From: Sphingomonas sp. G-3-2-10
Lineage (GTDB): Bacteria > Pseudomonadota > Alphaproteobacteria > Sphingomonadales > Sphingomonadaceae
Direction of reading: 5' to 3'
NCBI RefSeq assembly: GCF_012927115.1
Contig: NZ_JABBFY010000001.1
Span: 1,426,001 to 1,490,000 of the forward strand
DNA length: 64,000 nt
Shown here: piece by piece, positions 35,793 through 45,304 of the stretch
Layout: every line of letters begins with the position of its first letter
Position numbering within the stretch: the stretch's first letter is position 1
The notes under the pieces: model-generated
What the model was told of the DNA's origin: nothing
Databases searched by the model: none
What the model saw: only the letters and a program-made list of their open reading frames with translations
Program-made: the position numbers and the translations under genes

Positions 35793-36704
35793 CTAGAGCT
35801 GCGACAGGAGCGCAAGGACGACGCCGAACGCGATCATCAGCAACGCACCGGCTTCGCGCGACCGTATCCGCTCCGCGAGATAGAGGTGCGCGAACCCGAT
35901 CGTGAACAGCACCTCGACCTGCCCGACGACGCGGACGAGTGCGACGGGAGCCGTGGCAAAGCCTGTGAACCAGCAGGCCGAACCCGCCGCCGCGAGCAGG
36001 CCGACAAGCGTCGAATTGCGCCAGTTCCGCCCAATCGCCCGCCACGTCGCGGGCTCGCGCCAGCTCAGATAGGCGCCGTGCATGATCGTCTGGAGGATCA
36101 CTACCGCCAGCAGCGTCACCAGCGCCGCTGCGACCGGATCGTGCGTATGAAGAGCGATCGTCGCCTGCCTGACCAGCAATCCCGTCAGCGCGAACAGCGC
36201 CGCCGCCCCAAGCCCGCAAAGCGCAGCAGGCTGCACGACGTTTCGTAGCAGTGCCGCGGGCGAGCGTTCCTCGGGCAACGAAAGCAGCATCACGCCGACG
36301 ACGCCCACGGCAATGCCGGCCCATGCGATCGGCGCCAGCCGCTCGCTGAAGAACATCGCGGAAGCCAGCGCTGCCAGCAGCGCCTCGGTCTTCGAGAAGG
36401 CAGTGCCGACCACGAAACCGCGAAAGCCGAAACTGAGGATCAGCAGCGCGGTGCCAAGGATCTGCGCCAGGCCCGCGCCCGCCGCCAGCATGAGATAGTG
36501 TGGCGACAGGGCCGGAAACCCCTGTCCAGTGACGGTCAGATAGGCCCCGGCCATCAGGGCGGCGAACGGAATCCCGAAGGCATAGCGGACCAGACCCGCA
36601 CCGCTGACGCTGAGCACGCCGCGCAAGCGCTGCTGAAGCGCGGTGCGCCATGCCTGGAACAGCCCTGCAAGGAGCGAGGCCAGGATCCAAAGATGCGCGC
36701 TCAC
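35793..36704 (-). CDS. EamA/DMT-superfamily transporter
   Basis: A 303-residue protein with ten predicted membrane helices in two EamA-like halves, each about 140 residues. It is probably a metabolite exporter; substrate unknown. The start is GTG at 36704. It follows the GlxA-type regulator after 19 bp and precedes the hydrolase by 80 bp, so the regulator may control its own exporter. The C-terminal half keeps the typical short loop with LAERIRSRE. Confidence 0.85.
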   Translation of the reverse strand: MSAHLWILASLLAGLFQAWRTALQQRLRGVLSVSGAGLVRYAFGIPFAALMAGAYLTVTGQGFPALSPHYLMLAAGAGLAQILGTALLILSFGFRGFVVGTAFSKTEALLAALASAMFFSERLAPIAWAGIAVGVVGVMLLSLPEERSPAALLRNVVQPAALCGLGAAALFALTGLLVRQATIALHTHDPVAAALVTLLAVVILQTIMHGAYLSWREPATWRAIGRNWRNSTLVGLLAAAGSACWFTGFATAPVALVRVVGQVEVLFTIGFAHLYLAERIRSREAGALLMIAFGVVLALLSQL

Positions 36705-36723
36705 CGGCGGCCCTTGCGAACGC

Positions 36724-37731
36724 TCATCCGCCGAGCCCCACGCCGGGCGGTGGAGGTAGCGTCCGCGCGGCGACGGAACGCGCCCGGGTGCGGATCTCCC
36801 TTGGCCCCAGCCCCGTGCCGCGCCGGATCAGGCCGCGCAGGGTCGAGGGGTCAGAATAGCCGACACGATAGGCGACTTCCTCGAATGGCAGCGCCGTTGT
36901 CTCGATCATCTCGATCGCCTGCTCTACCCGGAGCTGCTGGAGGAACTGGATCGGGGACAGGCCCGTCGCCGCGCTGACCCGGCGCGAAAAGGTGCGCGGC
37001 GACTGGCCGACCGCCGCCGCCAGATCGTCGACACCGATGCGCTCGCCAAGCCGCGAGCGCGCCCAGGCGGCGGCCCGGGCGATGCTCTCATTGGATGCCG
37101 CCAGCAAACCGATCGCCATATAGGGAACCTGCGAGCGGCGTTCGTCGAGGATCATCCGCCGGGTGCAACCCTCTGCCACTTCCGCGCCGGCATGGCGCGC
37201 GATCAGGCCGACCATCAGGTCCATTTGCGCCATCGCGGCCCCTGCGGTGGTGAAATTGCCGTCGCTGAGGATCAGTTCGGCGGTATCGAGCGAAACCGCG
37301 GGGTACAGCTCGCGAAAGGCCGGGGCCAGCCACCATGCCGTGGTCGCGCGCCGCCGGTCGAGCAGCCCCGTGCTGGCGAGGAGCAAGGTGCCCGTGCACG
37401 AGCTGGCGACATGCGCGCCGCTCGCCGCCGCCGCCCGGATCAGATCACGCGCGGCTTCGGCATCCCCGCCGGCAAGCCGGGTCCGGTAGCAATCGGCCTT
37501 GGACAATCCCTGCGCCGGGATAATGAACAGCGCCGCATCATCGTGCGTCGCTTCGGGAAAGGCGAGAAAGGGGCGGAAGAGCGACGCCCCGGGACCGACA
37601 AGACGTACATCGAACGCGGCGGGACGTCCGGCCGAGATGGCGATGTGATTGGCCATCGCCAGCACGTCGATCGTGATGGTGACACTGGAAGCAAGCGCAG
37701 TCTCAAGCGCGAGGACGGTTACCGGCAGCAT
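36724..37731 (-). CDS. GlxA-type AraC-family transcriptional regulator
   Basis: A 335-residue regulator with an N-terminal DJ-1/PfpI-like domain (about 1-190; the nucleophile-elbow region reads SSCTGTLLLA with a cysteine) and a C-terminal AraC double HTH (about 225-320; VDDLAAAVGQSPRTFSRR and FEEVAYRVGYSDPSTLRGLIRR). Such proteins sense small metabolites or aldehydes, usually as activators. It lies in the middle of a metabolic gene set, two members of which share an upstream element. The C-terminus is Pro/Gly-rich. Confidence 0.9.
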   Translation of the reverse strand: MLPVTVLALETALASSVTITIDVLAMANHIAISAGRPAAFDVRLVGPGASLFRPFLAFPEATHDDAALFIIPAQGLSKADCYRTRLAGGDAEAARDLIRAAAASGAHVASSCTGTLLLASTGLLDRRRATTAWWLAPAFRELYPAVSLDTAELILSDGNFTTAGAAMAQMDLMVGLIARHAGAEVAEGCTRRMILDERRSQVPYMAIGLLAASNESIARAAAWARSRLGERIGVDDLAAAVGQSPRTFSRRVSAATGLSPIQFLQQLRVEQAIEMIETTALPFEEVAYRVGYSDPSTLRGLIRRGTGLGPREIRTRARSVAARTLPPPPGVGLGG

Positions 37732-37919
37732 GTGCCCTCTTGGCGTTCATTTCGGATGGGATGTGCCGTCCCGGCGGGGGAAGCGCCAGCCCGTTCCTGT
37801 CCGCTCGGCCTTGAGGTCGTGGTCGGATACTCGGCGCCCATGCCGGGCGAAAGCAGCGTCGCGCGCCCGTCGTCGATCAACGAGGCGAACTCGTCATGGA
37901 CGATATGTGGCAAATCTCG

Positions 37920-38795
37920 TCAGTCATCGCGCGATTGCGTTTCATAGGCCATCAGCACCGCGGCCATGTCGAGCATCCCCCCGCCCTGTTCCAGCACGCT
38001 TTCGAACCGGGCCATGCTTTCGCGCATCAATGGCGCCTCGACGCCTTCGCTCGCCGCCGCCGCGGTCACCAGCCGCGCATTCTTGACCACGTCGCGGATT
38101 GCGGCCTGTGGCGCGAAATCGCGGCGCGCCATCTTGTCGAGCTTCGCCGCCGCGACGCTGCTGCCAAGCGGGCCCTTCGCGATCACCTCGCCGAAGCGGA
38201 AGAGATCGAGACCGCCGGCCGCCGCGAGGTGCGTCGCCTCGGCCAGCGCGGTGACCGACGCCATCAGATATAGATTGACGGCCAGCTTCATCGCCATCGC
38301 CGACGGGACGCTGCCCACTTCGATCGCTTCCCGGCACATCGGCGCCATCAGCGGGCGCGCCTGCGCTACCGCGTCGGACGCGCCGGCGAGCATCGCGAAG
38401 AGATCGCCGGCCTCTGCCGGACCGCGCGATCCCGACACCGGAGCTTCGACGAACCGTCCGCCCGCCCCAACGATGTCGTGCTCCAGCAGCCGCGAGAAAT
38501 CGGGCGAATGGGTGCCCATGTTGATGACGAGGCGGTCAGAGACGCGCCCTGCAAATGCCCCTCCCCTGCGATCGAGCACGGCATCGACCGCCTCGTCATC
38601 GGCCAGCATGAGGATGACGGCGTCGCAGCGATCGAACAGGTCCTGCGCCAGCGCCGCGACCTGCGCGCCCCTTGCGTGCAGATCGGCGCATGGCCCAGCG
38701 GAGCGATTATAGACACAGAGCGGCACGCCCGAGCGAAGCAGGTTCGCGGCCATCGGCCGCCCCATCAATCCCAATCCGGCAAATCCAACACGCAT
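37920..38795 (-). CDS. NAD(P)-dependent 3-hydroxyisobutyrate dehydrogenase-family oxidoreductase
   Basis: A 291-residue beta-hydroxyacid dehydrogenase. GLGLMGRPMAANLL at the N-terminus binds NAD(P), APVSGSRGPAEAG is the substrate-binding signature and the catalytic lysine is in MKLAVNLYL. Exact substrate unknown. The frame is open 107 codons upstream, but the ATG at 38795 directly precedes the dinucleotide fold. The 43-bp element copy B lies 28 nt upstream; the divergent dienelactone hydrolase-like gene starts 171 bp away. Confidence 0.88.
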   Translation of the reverse strand: MRVGFAGLGLMGRPMAANLLRSGVPLCVYNRSAGPCADLHARGAQVAALAQDLFDRCDAVILMLADDEAVDAVLDRRGGAFAGRVSDRLVINMGTHSPDFSRLLEHDIVGAGGRFVEAPVSGSRGPAEAGDLFAMLAGASDAVAQARPLMAPMCREAIEVGSVPSAMAMKLAVNLYLMASVTALAEATHLAAAGGLDLFRFGEVIAKGPLGSSVAAAKLDKMARRDFAPQAAIRDVVKNARLVTAAAASEGVEAPLMRESMARFESVLEQGGGMLDMAAVLMAYETQSRDD

Positions 38796-38823
38796 CGCTG
38801 GAATCCTAATCGATCGACCAGTT

Positions 38824-38866
38824 CGGACGAGTGGCGATTTCAACAAGTATCGAGGATATTTCGCCA
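38824..38866 (-). promoter_or_regulatory. 43-bp shared upstream element, copy B
   Basis: Same spacing (28 nt) to the dehydrogenase start as copy A has to the hydrolase start. Just beyond it a further TGGCGAAAAT (38877-38886) forms an inverted repeat with the ATTTCGCCA at 38858-38866, so this divergent region could serve both the dehydrogenase and the plus-strand hydrolase at 38967. Confidence 0.55.
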
Positions 38867-38966
38867 AACATCCTGATGGCGAAAATACCCCGGTCATTGG
38901 CATATGCGCCACGCGTGCAACGGCCACGAACGAGATAGCTCTCATCGTCCTGAGGGAGGAGAAGGC

Positions 38967-39791
38967 ATGTCGCAACGGGACCTGGCGCAAGACGATCCGC
39001 TGGCCGACTTCACCGCGCTCCACATGACCATCGAAGGTGTGGAGAAGCGGGTGTGGGTTGCCGGCGATGGCCTGGGCGTGATCGTCATGGCGGAGATGCC
39101 CGGCATCAGCCCCCATGTCGCGCGTTTCGCGCGATGGGTCCGCGATGCGGGATTCCGCGTCTATATGCCGTCGCTGTTCGGGCGCGACGGCGCGGTGGCG
39201 GATGCTGAGTCAGGCGCCGAGACGTTCCGGCGCGCCTGCATCAGCGCCGAATTCCGCGCGCTGGGCGGCGGCACATCGAGCCCCGTGGCGCGCTGGCTGA
39301 TGGGGCTCGCCCGTCTGGCGCATGACGAATGCGGGGGCGCCGGGGTTGGCGCGGTCGGCATGTGCTTCACCGGCAATTTCGCGCTGACGATGATGCTGGA
39401 GCCCGCGGTGCGGGCGCCGGTGCTGTGCCAGCCCTCGCTGCCGCTCGACAATCCTGCGGGGATCGAGATCGCGCCCGACGAACTGGCGGCGGTCGCCCGG
39501 CGGATGGAGCTGGAGGACCTGAACGCGCTCGGCCTGCGCTTCGCCGGCGATCCCTTTTGCCGCGCCGAACGCTTCGCCGCCTATCGCGCGGCACTGGGCG
39601 ACCGCTTTACGGCGCGTGTCGTACCCGATGACGCGGCAAACCCTGCGACCCCGTCCTTCTTCGCCCGGCACGTCCCGGCGCCGCACAGCGTGGTCACGGT
39701 CCATCTGGTCGATGAAGCGGGGTCGCCCACCCTGGCGGCGCGGGACGAGATTCTTGCCTTCCTGCGCGCGCAACTCGGGCCTAACGCCTGA
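38967..39791 (+). CDS. Dienelactone hydrolase-family protein
   Basis: A 274-residue alpha/beta-hydrolase with a cysteine nucleophile in GMCFTGNFAL (family pattern GxCxGG), consistent with dienelactone hydrolase relatives. An aspartate and a histidine late in the sequence (VVPDDA and VTVHLVDEAG) could complete the triad. Substrate unknown. A strong GGGAGGAGAAGG ribosome site precedes the ATG at 38967. phzF-like gene follows after 13 bp. Confidence 0.85.
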   Translation: MSQRDLAQDDPLADFTALHMTIEGVEKRVWVAGDGLGVIVMAEMPGISPHVARFARWVRDAGFRVYMPSLFGRDGAVADAESGAETFRRACISAEFRALGGGTSSPVARWLMGLARLAHDECGGAGVGAVGMCFTGNFALTMMLEPAVRAPVLCQPSLPLDNPAGIEIAPDELAAVARRMELEDLNALGLRFAGDPFCRAERFAAYRAALGDRFTARVVPDDAANPATPSFFARHVPAPHSVVTVHLVDEAGSPTLAARDEILAFLRAQLGPNA

Positions 39792-39804
39792 TCGAGGAGC
39801 GACG

Positions 39805-40680
39805 ATGATCGACTATCAGTATCTGACCGTGGACGTGTTCACCGACCGCCGGTTCGGCGGAAATCCGCTGGCGGTGTTTCCCGATGCGAGCGGCCTCGAC
39901 ACCGCGACGATGCAGGCGCTCGCGGCGGAGCTCAACTATAGCGAAACCACCTTCGTCCTGCCGCCGGCCGATCCGGCCAACACCGCGCAGGTCCGCATCT
40001 TCAACCGTACCGACGAAATGCCGTTCGCCGGGCATCCCAATGTCGGCACCGCCTATGTGCTGGCCCGGCTGGGCCGGGCGGCCGGCCCGGTGCTGCGTTT
40101 CGAGGAGGTTGCGGGGCTGGTCGAAGTACGGCTGGGCGAGGATGGCGTCAGCGCCGAAATCGATGCGCCCCAGCCGCTTCGCCTCATGGAGGAACTTCCG
40201 GTGGATGGGATCGCGGCCTGCCTGTCGCTCGATCCGGCGCGAATCCTTACCGGCACGCACGCCCCGGTGCGCGCCAGCGTGGGCGTCGACTTCGTGCTGG
40301 TGGAGCTGAGCACCGGCGCGCTCGCGCAGAGCGCACCCGATATCGGCGCCTATCGCCGCCTCGCGGCGCAGTTTCCGGAGTTCGGCGGCAGGCTGTCGAT
40401 CTTCCTCTACGAACGCGACGGGATGGACGTTCGTGCGCGGATGTTCGCGCCGCTCGCCGGCACCTGGGAAGACCCCGCAACCGGCAGCGCCAATGCGACG
40501 CTGGCCGCGTTGCGGCTACACCTGTCGGGCGAGGACTGCCTGCACTATCGCGCCGTCCAGGGCGTCGAGATGGGGCGGGAAAGCCACTTGTCGCTTCGGG
40601 CGTGGCGCACCGCGGAGGGTGTCCGCGCCAGCGTCGGCGGGGCGTGCGTGAGCATGTTCAGGGGCAGCGTTTCGCTGTGA
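39805..40680 (+). CDS. PhzF-family isomerase
   Basis: A 291-residue protein of the PhzF/diaminopimelate epimerase fold. [14 protein letters not shown] starts the fold, the catalytic glutamate is E47 in [22 protein letters not shown] and the C-terminal [14 protein letters not shown] complete the pattern. Real phenazine genes are absent, so it is one of the many PhzF-like isomerases of unknown substrate. A GAGGAG site precedes the ATG. Overlaps or abuts the following transporter gene. Confidence 0.9.
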   Translation: MIDYQYLTVDVFTDRRFGGNPLAVFPDASGLDTATMQALAAELNYSETTFVLPPADPANTAQVRIFNRTDEMPFAGHPNVGTAYVLARLGRAAGPVLRFEEVAGLVEVRLGEDGVSAEIDAPQPLRLMEELPVDGIAACLSLDPARILTGTHAPVRASVGVDFVLVELSTGALAQSAPDIGAYRRLAAQFPEFGGRLSIFLYERDGMDVRARMFAPLAGTWEDPATGSANATLAALRLHLSGEDCLHYRAVQGVEMGRESHLSLRAWRTAEGVRASVGGACVSMFRGSVSL

Positions 40681-40697
40681 AGCCGCCTGCCGAGGGA

Positions 40698-41576
40698 ATG
40701 ATGCCGCTGTCGCATCTGGCGCTGGCGGTTCTCATCGTGGCGATCTGGGGCACCAATTTCGTGGTGATCCATGTCGGGCTGCAGCAATTCCCGCCCTTCA
40801 CCTATGCGGCGATGCGCTTCGCGCTGGCTTCGCTGCCGCTGTTGCTGTTCGTCCCCCGGCCCAAGGTGCCGACCGGGACGATCGTCGCTTATGGCCTGCT
40901 GATCGGCGCCGGGCAGTTCGGGCTGATGCTCTATGCGATGACCGGGCATATCTCGCCCGGGCTCGCATCGCTGCTGATCCAGACCCAGGCGTTTTTCACG
41001 ATCCTGCTCGCGCTGCTGCTCAGCAAGGAGCGCCTGCGCGCGGGCAATCTGGCCGCGCTGACGCTGTGCGTCGCGGGTGTCGCCCTGATCGGGATGCATC
41101 TTGGCGGTGGAGCCGATGCGACCGGCGTGGTGCTCGTGCTCCTGGCCGCGCTCTGCTGGGGCGGCGGCAACATCGTCGCGAAGCGTACGGGCGATATCGA
41201 TATGCTGGGCCTGACGGTATGGAGCGGCCTTGCCGCCGTGCCGCCGCTGCTCGCCGCCGCGCTGCTGATCGAAGGACCGGCGGAGATCGGCGCGAGCCTG
41301 GCCCGCGCCGACGCCTATGGCTGGGCGACGCTGCCGTGGCAGTCCTTCGCCAATTCGATCTTCGGCTATTCGGCGTGGAACTGGCTGCTGGCGCGCCACC
41401 GCGCCGCCGATGTCGCGCCGATGGGGCTGCTGGTGCCGATCTTCGGCATGTCCGCCGCGGCGCTGATGCTGTCCGAGCCGATGCCGGGATGGAAGCTGGC
41501 CGCCGCCGCGCTGGTCCTTGCGGGTCTCGGCATCAACATCTGGACCTCGCGCCGGGCGGCCGCGGCGGGCGGCTAA
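40698..41576 (+). CDS. EamA/DMT-superfamily transporter
   Basis: A 292-residue protein with ten membrane helices in two EamA repeats; IWGTNFVVIHVGL is a typical first-helix motif of the RhaT/YedA type. Likely exports an amino acid or other metabolite. The ATG at 40698 or 40701 fits the GAGGG site; a GTG at 40677 overlaps the phzF-like stop as GTGA and would add seven residues. It ends 4 bp into the convergent DinB-family gene. Confidence 0.87.
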   Translation: MMPLSHLALAVLIVAIWGTNFVVIHVGLQQFPPFTYAAMRFALASLPLLLFVPRPKVPTGTIVAYGLLIGAGQFGLMLYAMTGHISPGLASLLIQTQAFFTILLALLLSKERLRAGNLAALTLCVAGVALIGMHLGGGADATGVVLVLLAALCWGGGNIVAKRTGDIDMLGLTVWSGLAAVPPLLAAALLIEGPAEIGASLARADAYGWATLPWQSFANSIFGYSAWNWLLARHRAADVAPMGLLVPIFGMSAAALMLSEPMPGWKLAAAALVLAGLGINIWTSRRAAAAGG

Positions 41577-42103
41577 CCGGGCAGCGACCGCATCTCGCGC
41601 AGGAACACCGGCAGATCGTTGGCGGGCGACGCGGCGGGGACCTGATACAGCATGTCGCCAACGAACCCGCGATGATAGGTGCCGTGATTGACCACGTGCA
41701 GCAGCATCTCCTCGCGAGTCATCGCGCCCTGCCCGCCCCCGACGAACTCGAACCGGACCATTTCGCCGAGCCTCTCGTCGTCCAGCCCGTCGGCGTAGGC
41801 AATGTACCAGCGGTCCATCGCCTGCACCGCTTCCCACAATGCCTCGAACTGCGGCGGGTGGTCGGTATTGCGCGCATGATAGCCGTGCGTGCGGCCCTCC
41901 AGATGGGCGCGGAAGATGTCGTCGATCACATAGACGTGATTGAGCGTGTGCACGATGTTGCCGAAGCGGGTGGGCCGCAGGCGCAGTGCCTCGCCTTCGG
42001 GCAGCGCCGCGACGGCGTGAAAGGTGATTCCGTTCGCCCAGCTCTTGTACCGGACAAGCATCCGCACCGTGGCCACTGCCCGCGAAACCGTAGTTTCCGT
42101 CAT
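41573..42103 (-). CDS. DinB-family (DUF664-like) protein
   Basis: A 176-residue four-helix bundle of the DinB/YfiT metal-dependent type (not the polymerase). The three metal-binding histidines fit H in HTLNHVYVID and two in HVVNHGTYHRG. Relatives act as thiol (bacillithiol or mycothiol) transferases or as stress proteins. The ATG at 42103 overlaps the glutathione S-transferase stop as ATGA; the frame is open upstream through that gene. Confidence 0.9.
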   Translation of the reverse strand: MTETTVSRAVATVRMLVRYKSWANGITFHAVAALPEGEALRLRPTRFGNIVHTLNHVYVIDDIFRAHLEGRTHGYHARNTDHPPQFEALWEAVQAMDRWYIAYADGLDDERLGEMVRFEFVGGGQGAMTREEMLLHVVNHGTYHRGFVGDMLYQVPAASPANDLPVFLREMRSLPG

Positions 42104-42723
42104 GGCAATGCCTCGGTCGCCAGCGCAGCGAAGGCGGGGCGCTGCGCGAGCCGGTCGAGATAGGCGGCCACATGGTCCAGCGCGGGGCGCTCGACCGGCA
42201 TGGACCGCCAGCGATGCGCGGCAAGGCCGACCGCGACATCGGCCAAGGTGAAACCCGCCCCGGCGGCATAGGCCCCGGTCTCGGCCAACTGCCCGTCGAG
42301 CACCGACATCAGCCGGTTCCAGCCCGCGATGCTGCGGTCGATCTCGGACTGGTTGGCAAAGGCGGGGTCCCGGCGAACCAGGGCCATGAAGGAATAGCGC
42401 CACGCCAGATTGAGGTCGCCTGCGACCCAATCCATCCAGCGCTCCACAAGCGCGCGGGCGAACGGCGCTTCGGGCAGCAGGTCGGTCCGGCCATTCTCCG
42501 CAACGAGATATCGACAGATCGCGTTCGATTCCCACAAGGTGCCGCACTCATCCTGCCATACGGGCACCAGCCCGTTGGGATTGAACGCGAGGAATTCAGG
42601 CACACGCGTCGGAGCCTCCGGCGTCGCCCAATGCGCCTCATGATCGAAGCGCAAGCCGATCTCGGCGGCGGTCCACAGCACCTTGCGAACGTTGATCGAA
42701 CTGGTCCGTCCCAGCAGCCTCAT
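42100..42723 (-). CDS. Glutathione S-transferase family protein
   Basis: A 207-residue GST with an N-terminal thioredoxin-like domain (RLLGRTSSINVRKVLW with a serine that could activate the thiol, NPNGLVPV and ESNAICRYL for glutathione binding) and an all-helical C-terminal domain with FTLADVAVG. Substrate unknown. Linked by ATGA overlaps to both neighbours in the ArsR-VOC-GST-DinB operon, suggesting a detoxification role. Confidence 0.9.
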   Translation of the reverse strand: MRLLGRTSSINVRKVLWTAAEIGLRFDHEAHWATPEAPTRVPEFLAFNPNGLVPVWQDECGTLWESNAICRYLVAENGRTDLLPEAPFARALVERWMDWVAGDLNLAWRYSFMALVRRDPAFANQSEIDRSIAGWNRLMSVLDGQLAETGAYAAGAGFTLADVAVGLAAHRWRSMPVERPALDHVAAYLDRLAQRPAFAALATEALP

Positions 42724-43139
42724 CCTGCCTGCGCCTCCGGCCGAAATACGATGTGGAGCTTGTTGCCGTCAGGATCGCGCAGATAGGCGCCGAAATAGCC
42801 GGGCCCGTAATGGGGCCGCGGGCCGGGCGCGCCTTCATCGGTTCCGCCCTGCTTCATGGCCCGGGCATGGGCGATTTTCACCGCATCTTCCGACGGCGCG
42901 AGAAACGCGACCATGTTGCCATTCCCGCTGCCGCACGGCTGCCCGTCGAACGGCAGATAGACATAAAAGCGGGGAAAGCCGCCTGCCGGATCATGCCAGC
43001 ACAGCGATGGCGGCCCGCCATCGGGCTGCACCTGCCTGCGCGCCAGCCCGAGCGGGATCAGCAGCGCGTCATAGAAGCGCCCCGCGCGATCCAGATCGCT
43101 GGCGCCGACGGTGACATGGCTGAACACCCCCATCGTCAT
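42720..43139 (-). CDS. VOC-family (glyoxalase/bleomycin resistance-like) protein
   Basis: A 139-residue vicinal oxygen chelate protein. HVTVGASDLDRAGRFYDALL is the first beta-alpha-beta unit and YFGAYLRDPDGNKLHIVF the last, with metal-ligand candidates H at the start and H near the end. Function not predictable. Start ATG at 43139 overlaps the ArsR stop as ATGA; a second ATG lies at 43133. Confidence 0.9.
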   Translation of the reverse strand: MTMGVFSHVTVGASDLDRAGRFYDALLIPLGLARRQVQPDGGPPSLCWHDPAGGFPRFYVYLPFDGQPCGSGNGNMVAFLAPSEDAVKIAHARAMKQGGTDEGAPGPRPHYGPGYFGAYLRDPDGNKLHIVFRPEAQAG

Positions 43140-43435
43140 AGACCGGCGACGGCGGACAAGAGCGCCTTCAACCGCTCGGGATCGCGGCGATAGAAGGTCC
43201 ATTGCTTGATGCGTTTCGCGGTCACCAGACCGGAACCCTGCAACACCCGCATATGCTCGCTCAACGTCGAGGCGCTGATGTCGAGCTTCTCGGCGATGAG
43301 CTGACCGCACACCCCGTCCTCGACCAGATCCCCGTCGCGTTGCGGCGGGAAATGCGCGCACGGATCCTTGAGCCAGTGCAGGATCAGCAGCCGCCGATCG
43401 TTGGCCAATGCCCGGAATATCTCCGCATCATCCAT
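43136..43435 (-). CDS. ArsR-family transcriptional regulator
   Basis: A 99-residue winged-helix repressor: FRALANDRRLLILHWL, the recognition helix LDISASTLSEHMRVLQGSGLV and wing KRIKQWTFYRR. There is one cysteine pair (C26 and C43), but they are not in a classical arsenic-site arrangement. It is the first gene of the four-gene operon and probably represses it. Confidence 0.93.
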   Translation of the reverse strand: MDDAEIFRALANDRRLLILHWLKDPCAHFPPQRDGDLVEDGVCGQLIAEKLDISASTLSEHMRVLQGSGLVTAKRIKQWTFYRRDPERLKALLSAVAGL

Positions 43436-43537
43436 TTTGGTAGTTTGCCAATAAACGAAATACCGGTCAACACGCCGGATGCGGCCATCCCCCGATAGCG
43501 CGACGCCCTCATCGGGAGGCGTCTTCCGGGCGCGCCC

Positions 43538-44587
43538 TCACCCCAGACACGCGCACGGCACATAGCCCCGCTGCACCCGGTTCGACATACCACCGCTCGC
43601 CGTGGCGAAATTGCCGCCGCCCATATGCTTTTCGGTGAATTCGTGGACGTGCGTGGTGCAGAATTTGGGACCCCGGGCCAGCACCAGAACCTTGGTGGTG
43701 CGCTCGATCGGGATGCCGGTGATCTGGTTGCGGGTCACTTCCCAGTCGTCACCGATCGCAATGGCCTTTTCCGGGACGGTGCCGTTTTCATGCCATAGCT
43801 GGCGCGAGACCGACATGGTGCGCGCTTCGATCGCGGCGCTGCCGGCGGCACCACGGCCGGGTACGCACAGGAGCGGGTTCGACGGGCGGATCGCCCCTGC
43901 CGGAACCGTGAGGTTGAAGCTGCCCCGCGCGACCGGATCGCCGGCGAGCATCTTGCCGCTATTGTCGGGGCCGAAGGGCACCACCTCCATTGTTACCGGC
44001 CAGTTGCCCGGGCCGAGCAGCCCCGCGCCCGTGCCGCGCGCGAGGAGTTCGCGAAGCACTTCGGAGCCGGGAATGGTGAGGCGCGGATCGGGATTGAGCA
44101 GCTGGCCGCGCCATGTGGTCCAGGTGCGATGCTCGGTATTGCCGCCCCATGCGCCGAAGCTGGTCTCGATCACTTGCCCCGAAACGGTGAAGCGCGCCTT
44201 GTAGAGCACACCATCGGCATAGACGGTGCCCGCCGCGATACTGTTTCGCCGGGCGAGATGATTGACCGCCGACCGCTCCATGAAAACGCGGAAGAAGATC
44301 GGCTGGCCGAGGACGAAATCCTTCGCCAGCGCGGATTCGGTGATGCTGCCGAGCGAGAAGTCGGAGCGGGTGAAGACGATCTGCCCCTGATGCGCGGCGT
44401 GGATCGCACCGGTCACGCCCTGATCGGAGGCGGGCGCGTTCTGGGCCGATGCGGGGGGCGCGGGACGGGGCTTGGCATTGCGCACCGCTTCGCTGCGGTC
44501 CTGCAGGGCGGATTGCGCCACCAATTCTCCGCCGCTCATAGCGGCAAGGGCAAGCAGCGGGAGCGCGGCGAACAGGGTCTTGCGCAT
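43538..44587 (-). CDS. Exported protein of unknown function (349 aa)
   Basis: A signal peptide is followed by a Pro/Ala/Gln-rich linker (about 35-60) and a folded region of about 280 residues. Cysteines occur in LLCVPG and KFCTTH and as a CAC pair near the end, so one or two disulfides are possible. [13 protein letters not shown] is histidine-rich. No family recognised. Monocistronic, upstream and divergent from rplK. Start ATG at 44587 has GGAGG-like sequence upstream. Confidence 0.7.
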   Translation of the reverse strand: MRKTLFAALPLLALAAMSGGELVAQSALQDRSEAVRNAKPRPAPPASAQNAPASDQGVTGAIHAAHQGQIVFTRSDFSLGSITESALAKDFVLGQPIFFRVFMERSAVNHLARRNSIAAGTVYADGVLYKARFTVSGQVIETSFGAWGGNTEHRTWTTWRGQLLNPDPRLTIPGSEVLRELLARGTGAGLLGPGNWPVTMEVVPFGPDNSGKMLAGDPVARGSFNLTVPAGAIRPSNPLLCVPGRGAAGSAAIEARTMSVSRQLWHENGTVPEKAIAIGDDWEVTRNQITGIPIERTTKVLVLARGPKFCTTHVHEFTEKHMGGGNFATASGGMSNRVQRGYVPCACLG

Positions 44588-44718
44588 GGGACATCCTCCG
44601 GATGGTGCGATATGCGCGGCAGCATCGCGGGATGGCGCAAATCCGCTATCCCCTCACATGGCGGGAGTGCCCTGCCGCGCCTCTGGCGAACGGGCGCCCC
44701 GGCGGTTCGTCACAGGGT

Positions 44719-44747
44719 TTGCACTTTGGCTCGCTTTGCGCTAGTCG
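44719..44747 (+). promoter_or_regulatory. Candidate rplK-rplA promoter
   Basis: TTGCAC and TAGTCG separated by 17 bp, about 120 bp before rplK. The -10 is imperfect. Because the nusG terminator and ten kilobases of other genes intervene, a dedicated rplKA promoter is expected in this 280-bp gap. Confidence 0.4.
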
Positions 44748-44868
44748 CGCCCGCTTCCAAGGCATCAGCAATGGAATCGCGGGAGGCCGCCCCTCGGGGT
44801 GTCCGTCTGGACCGCTAAACTTGAACGGGGTTCCGCGTTCGCGCGCTCCCCATGACAGAGTGAGACAT

Positions 44869-45300
44869 ATGGCTAAGAAAATTACCGGCTATATCAAGCT
44901 GCAGGTGCCGGCCGGCGCCGCCAATCCTTCGCCCCCGATCGGCCCTGCTCTGGGTCAGCGCGGCGTGAACATCATGGAATTCTGCAAGGCGTTCAACGCT
45001 TCGACCGGCGACCTGGAAAAGGGCGCGCCGATCCCGACCGTGATCACCGTCTATGCGGACCGCAGCTTCTCGTTCGTGACGAAGACGCCGCCGGCGACCT
45101 TCCTCATCAAGAAGGCTGCGAACCTCAAGTCGGGCTCGAAGGAGCCGGGCAAGGTTTCCGCGGGCAAGATCGCACGTTCGAAGCTGACCGAGATCGCCGA
45201 GATCAAGATGAAGGATCTCAACGCGAACGATCTGGAAGCAGCTACCAAGATTATCGAAGGCTCCGCTCGCGCGATGGGCCTCCAGGTTGTGGAGGGTTAA
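44869..45300 (+). CDS. rplK: 50S ribosomal protein L11
   Basis: A 143-residue L11 with [34 protein letters not shown] in the N-terminal domain and the rRNA-binding C-terminal domain with TATPP-like [13 protein letters not shown]. It forms the GTPase-associated centre. The ATG at 44869 is chosen by homology; the frame is open upstream. rplA follows after 4 bp. Confidence 0.98.
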   Translation: MAKKITGYIKLQVPAGAANPSPPIGPALGQRGVNIMEFCKAFNASTGDLEKGAPIPTVITVYADRSFSFVTKTPPATFLIKKAANLKSGSKEPGKVSAGKIARSKLTEIAEIKMKDLNANDLEAATKIIEGSARAMGLQVVEG

Positions 45301-45304
45301 AACC

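Noticed and set aside
39805..40680. Phenazine biosynthesis role for the PhzF-like protein
   Set aside because: No other phz gene is near, and most PhzF-family proteins have other substrates.
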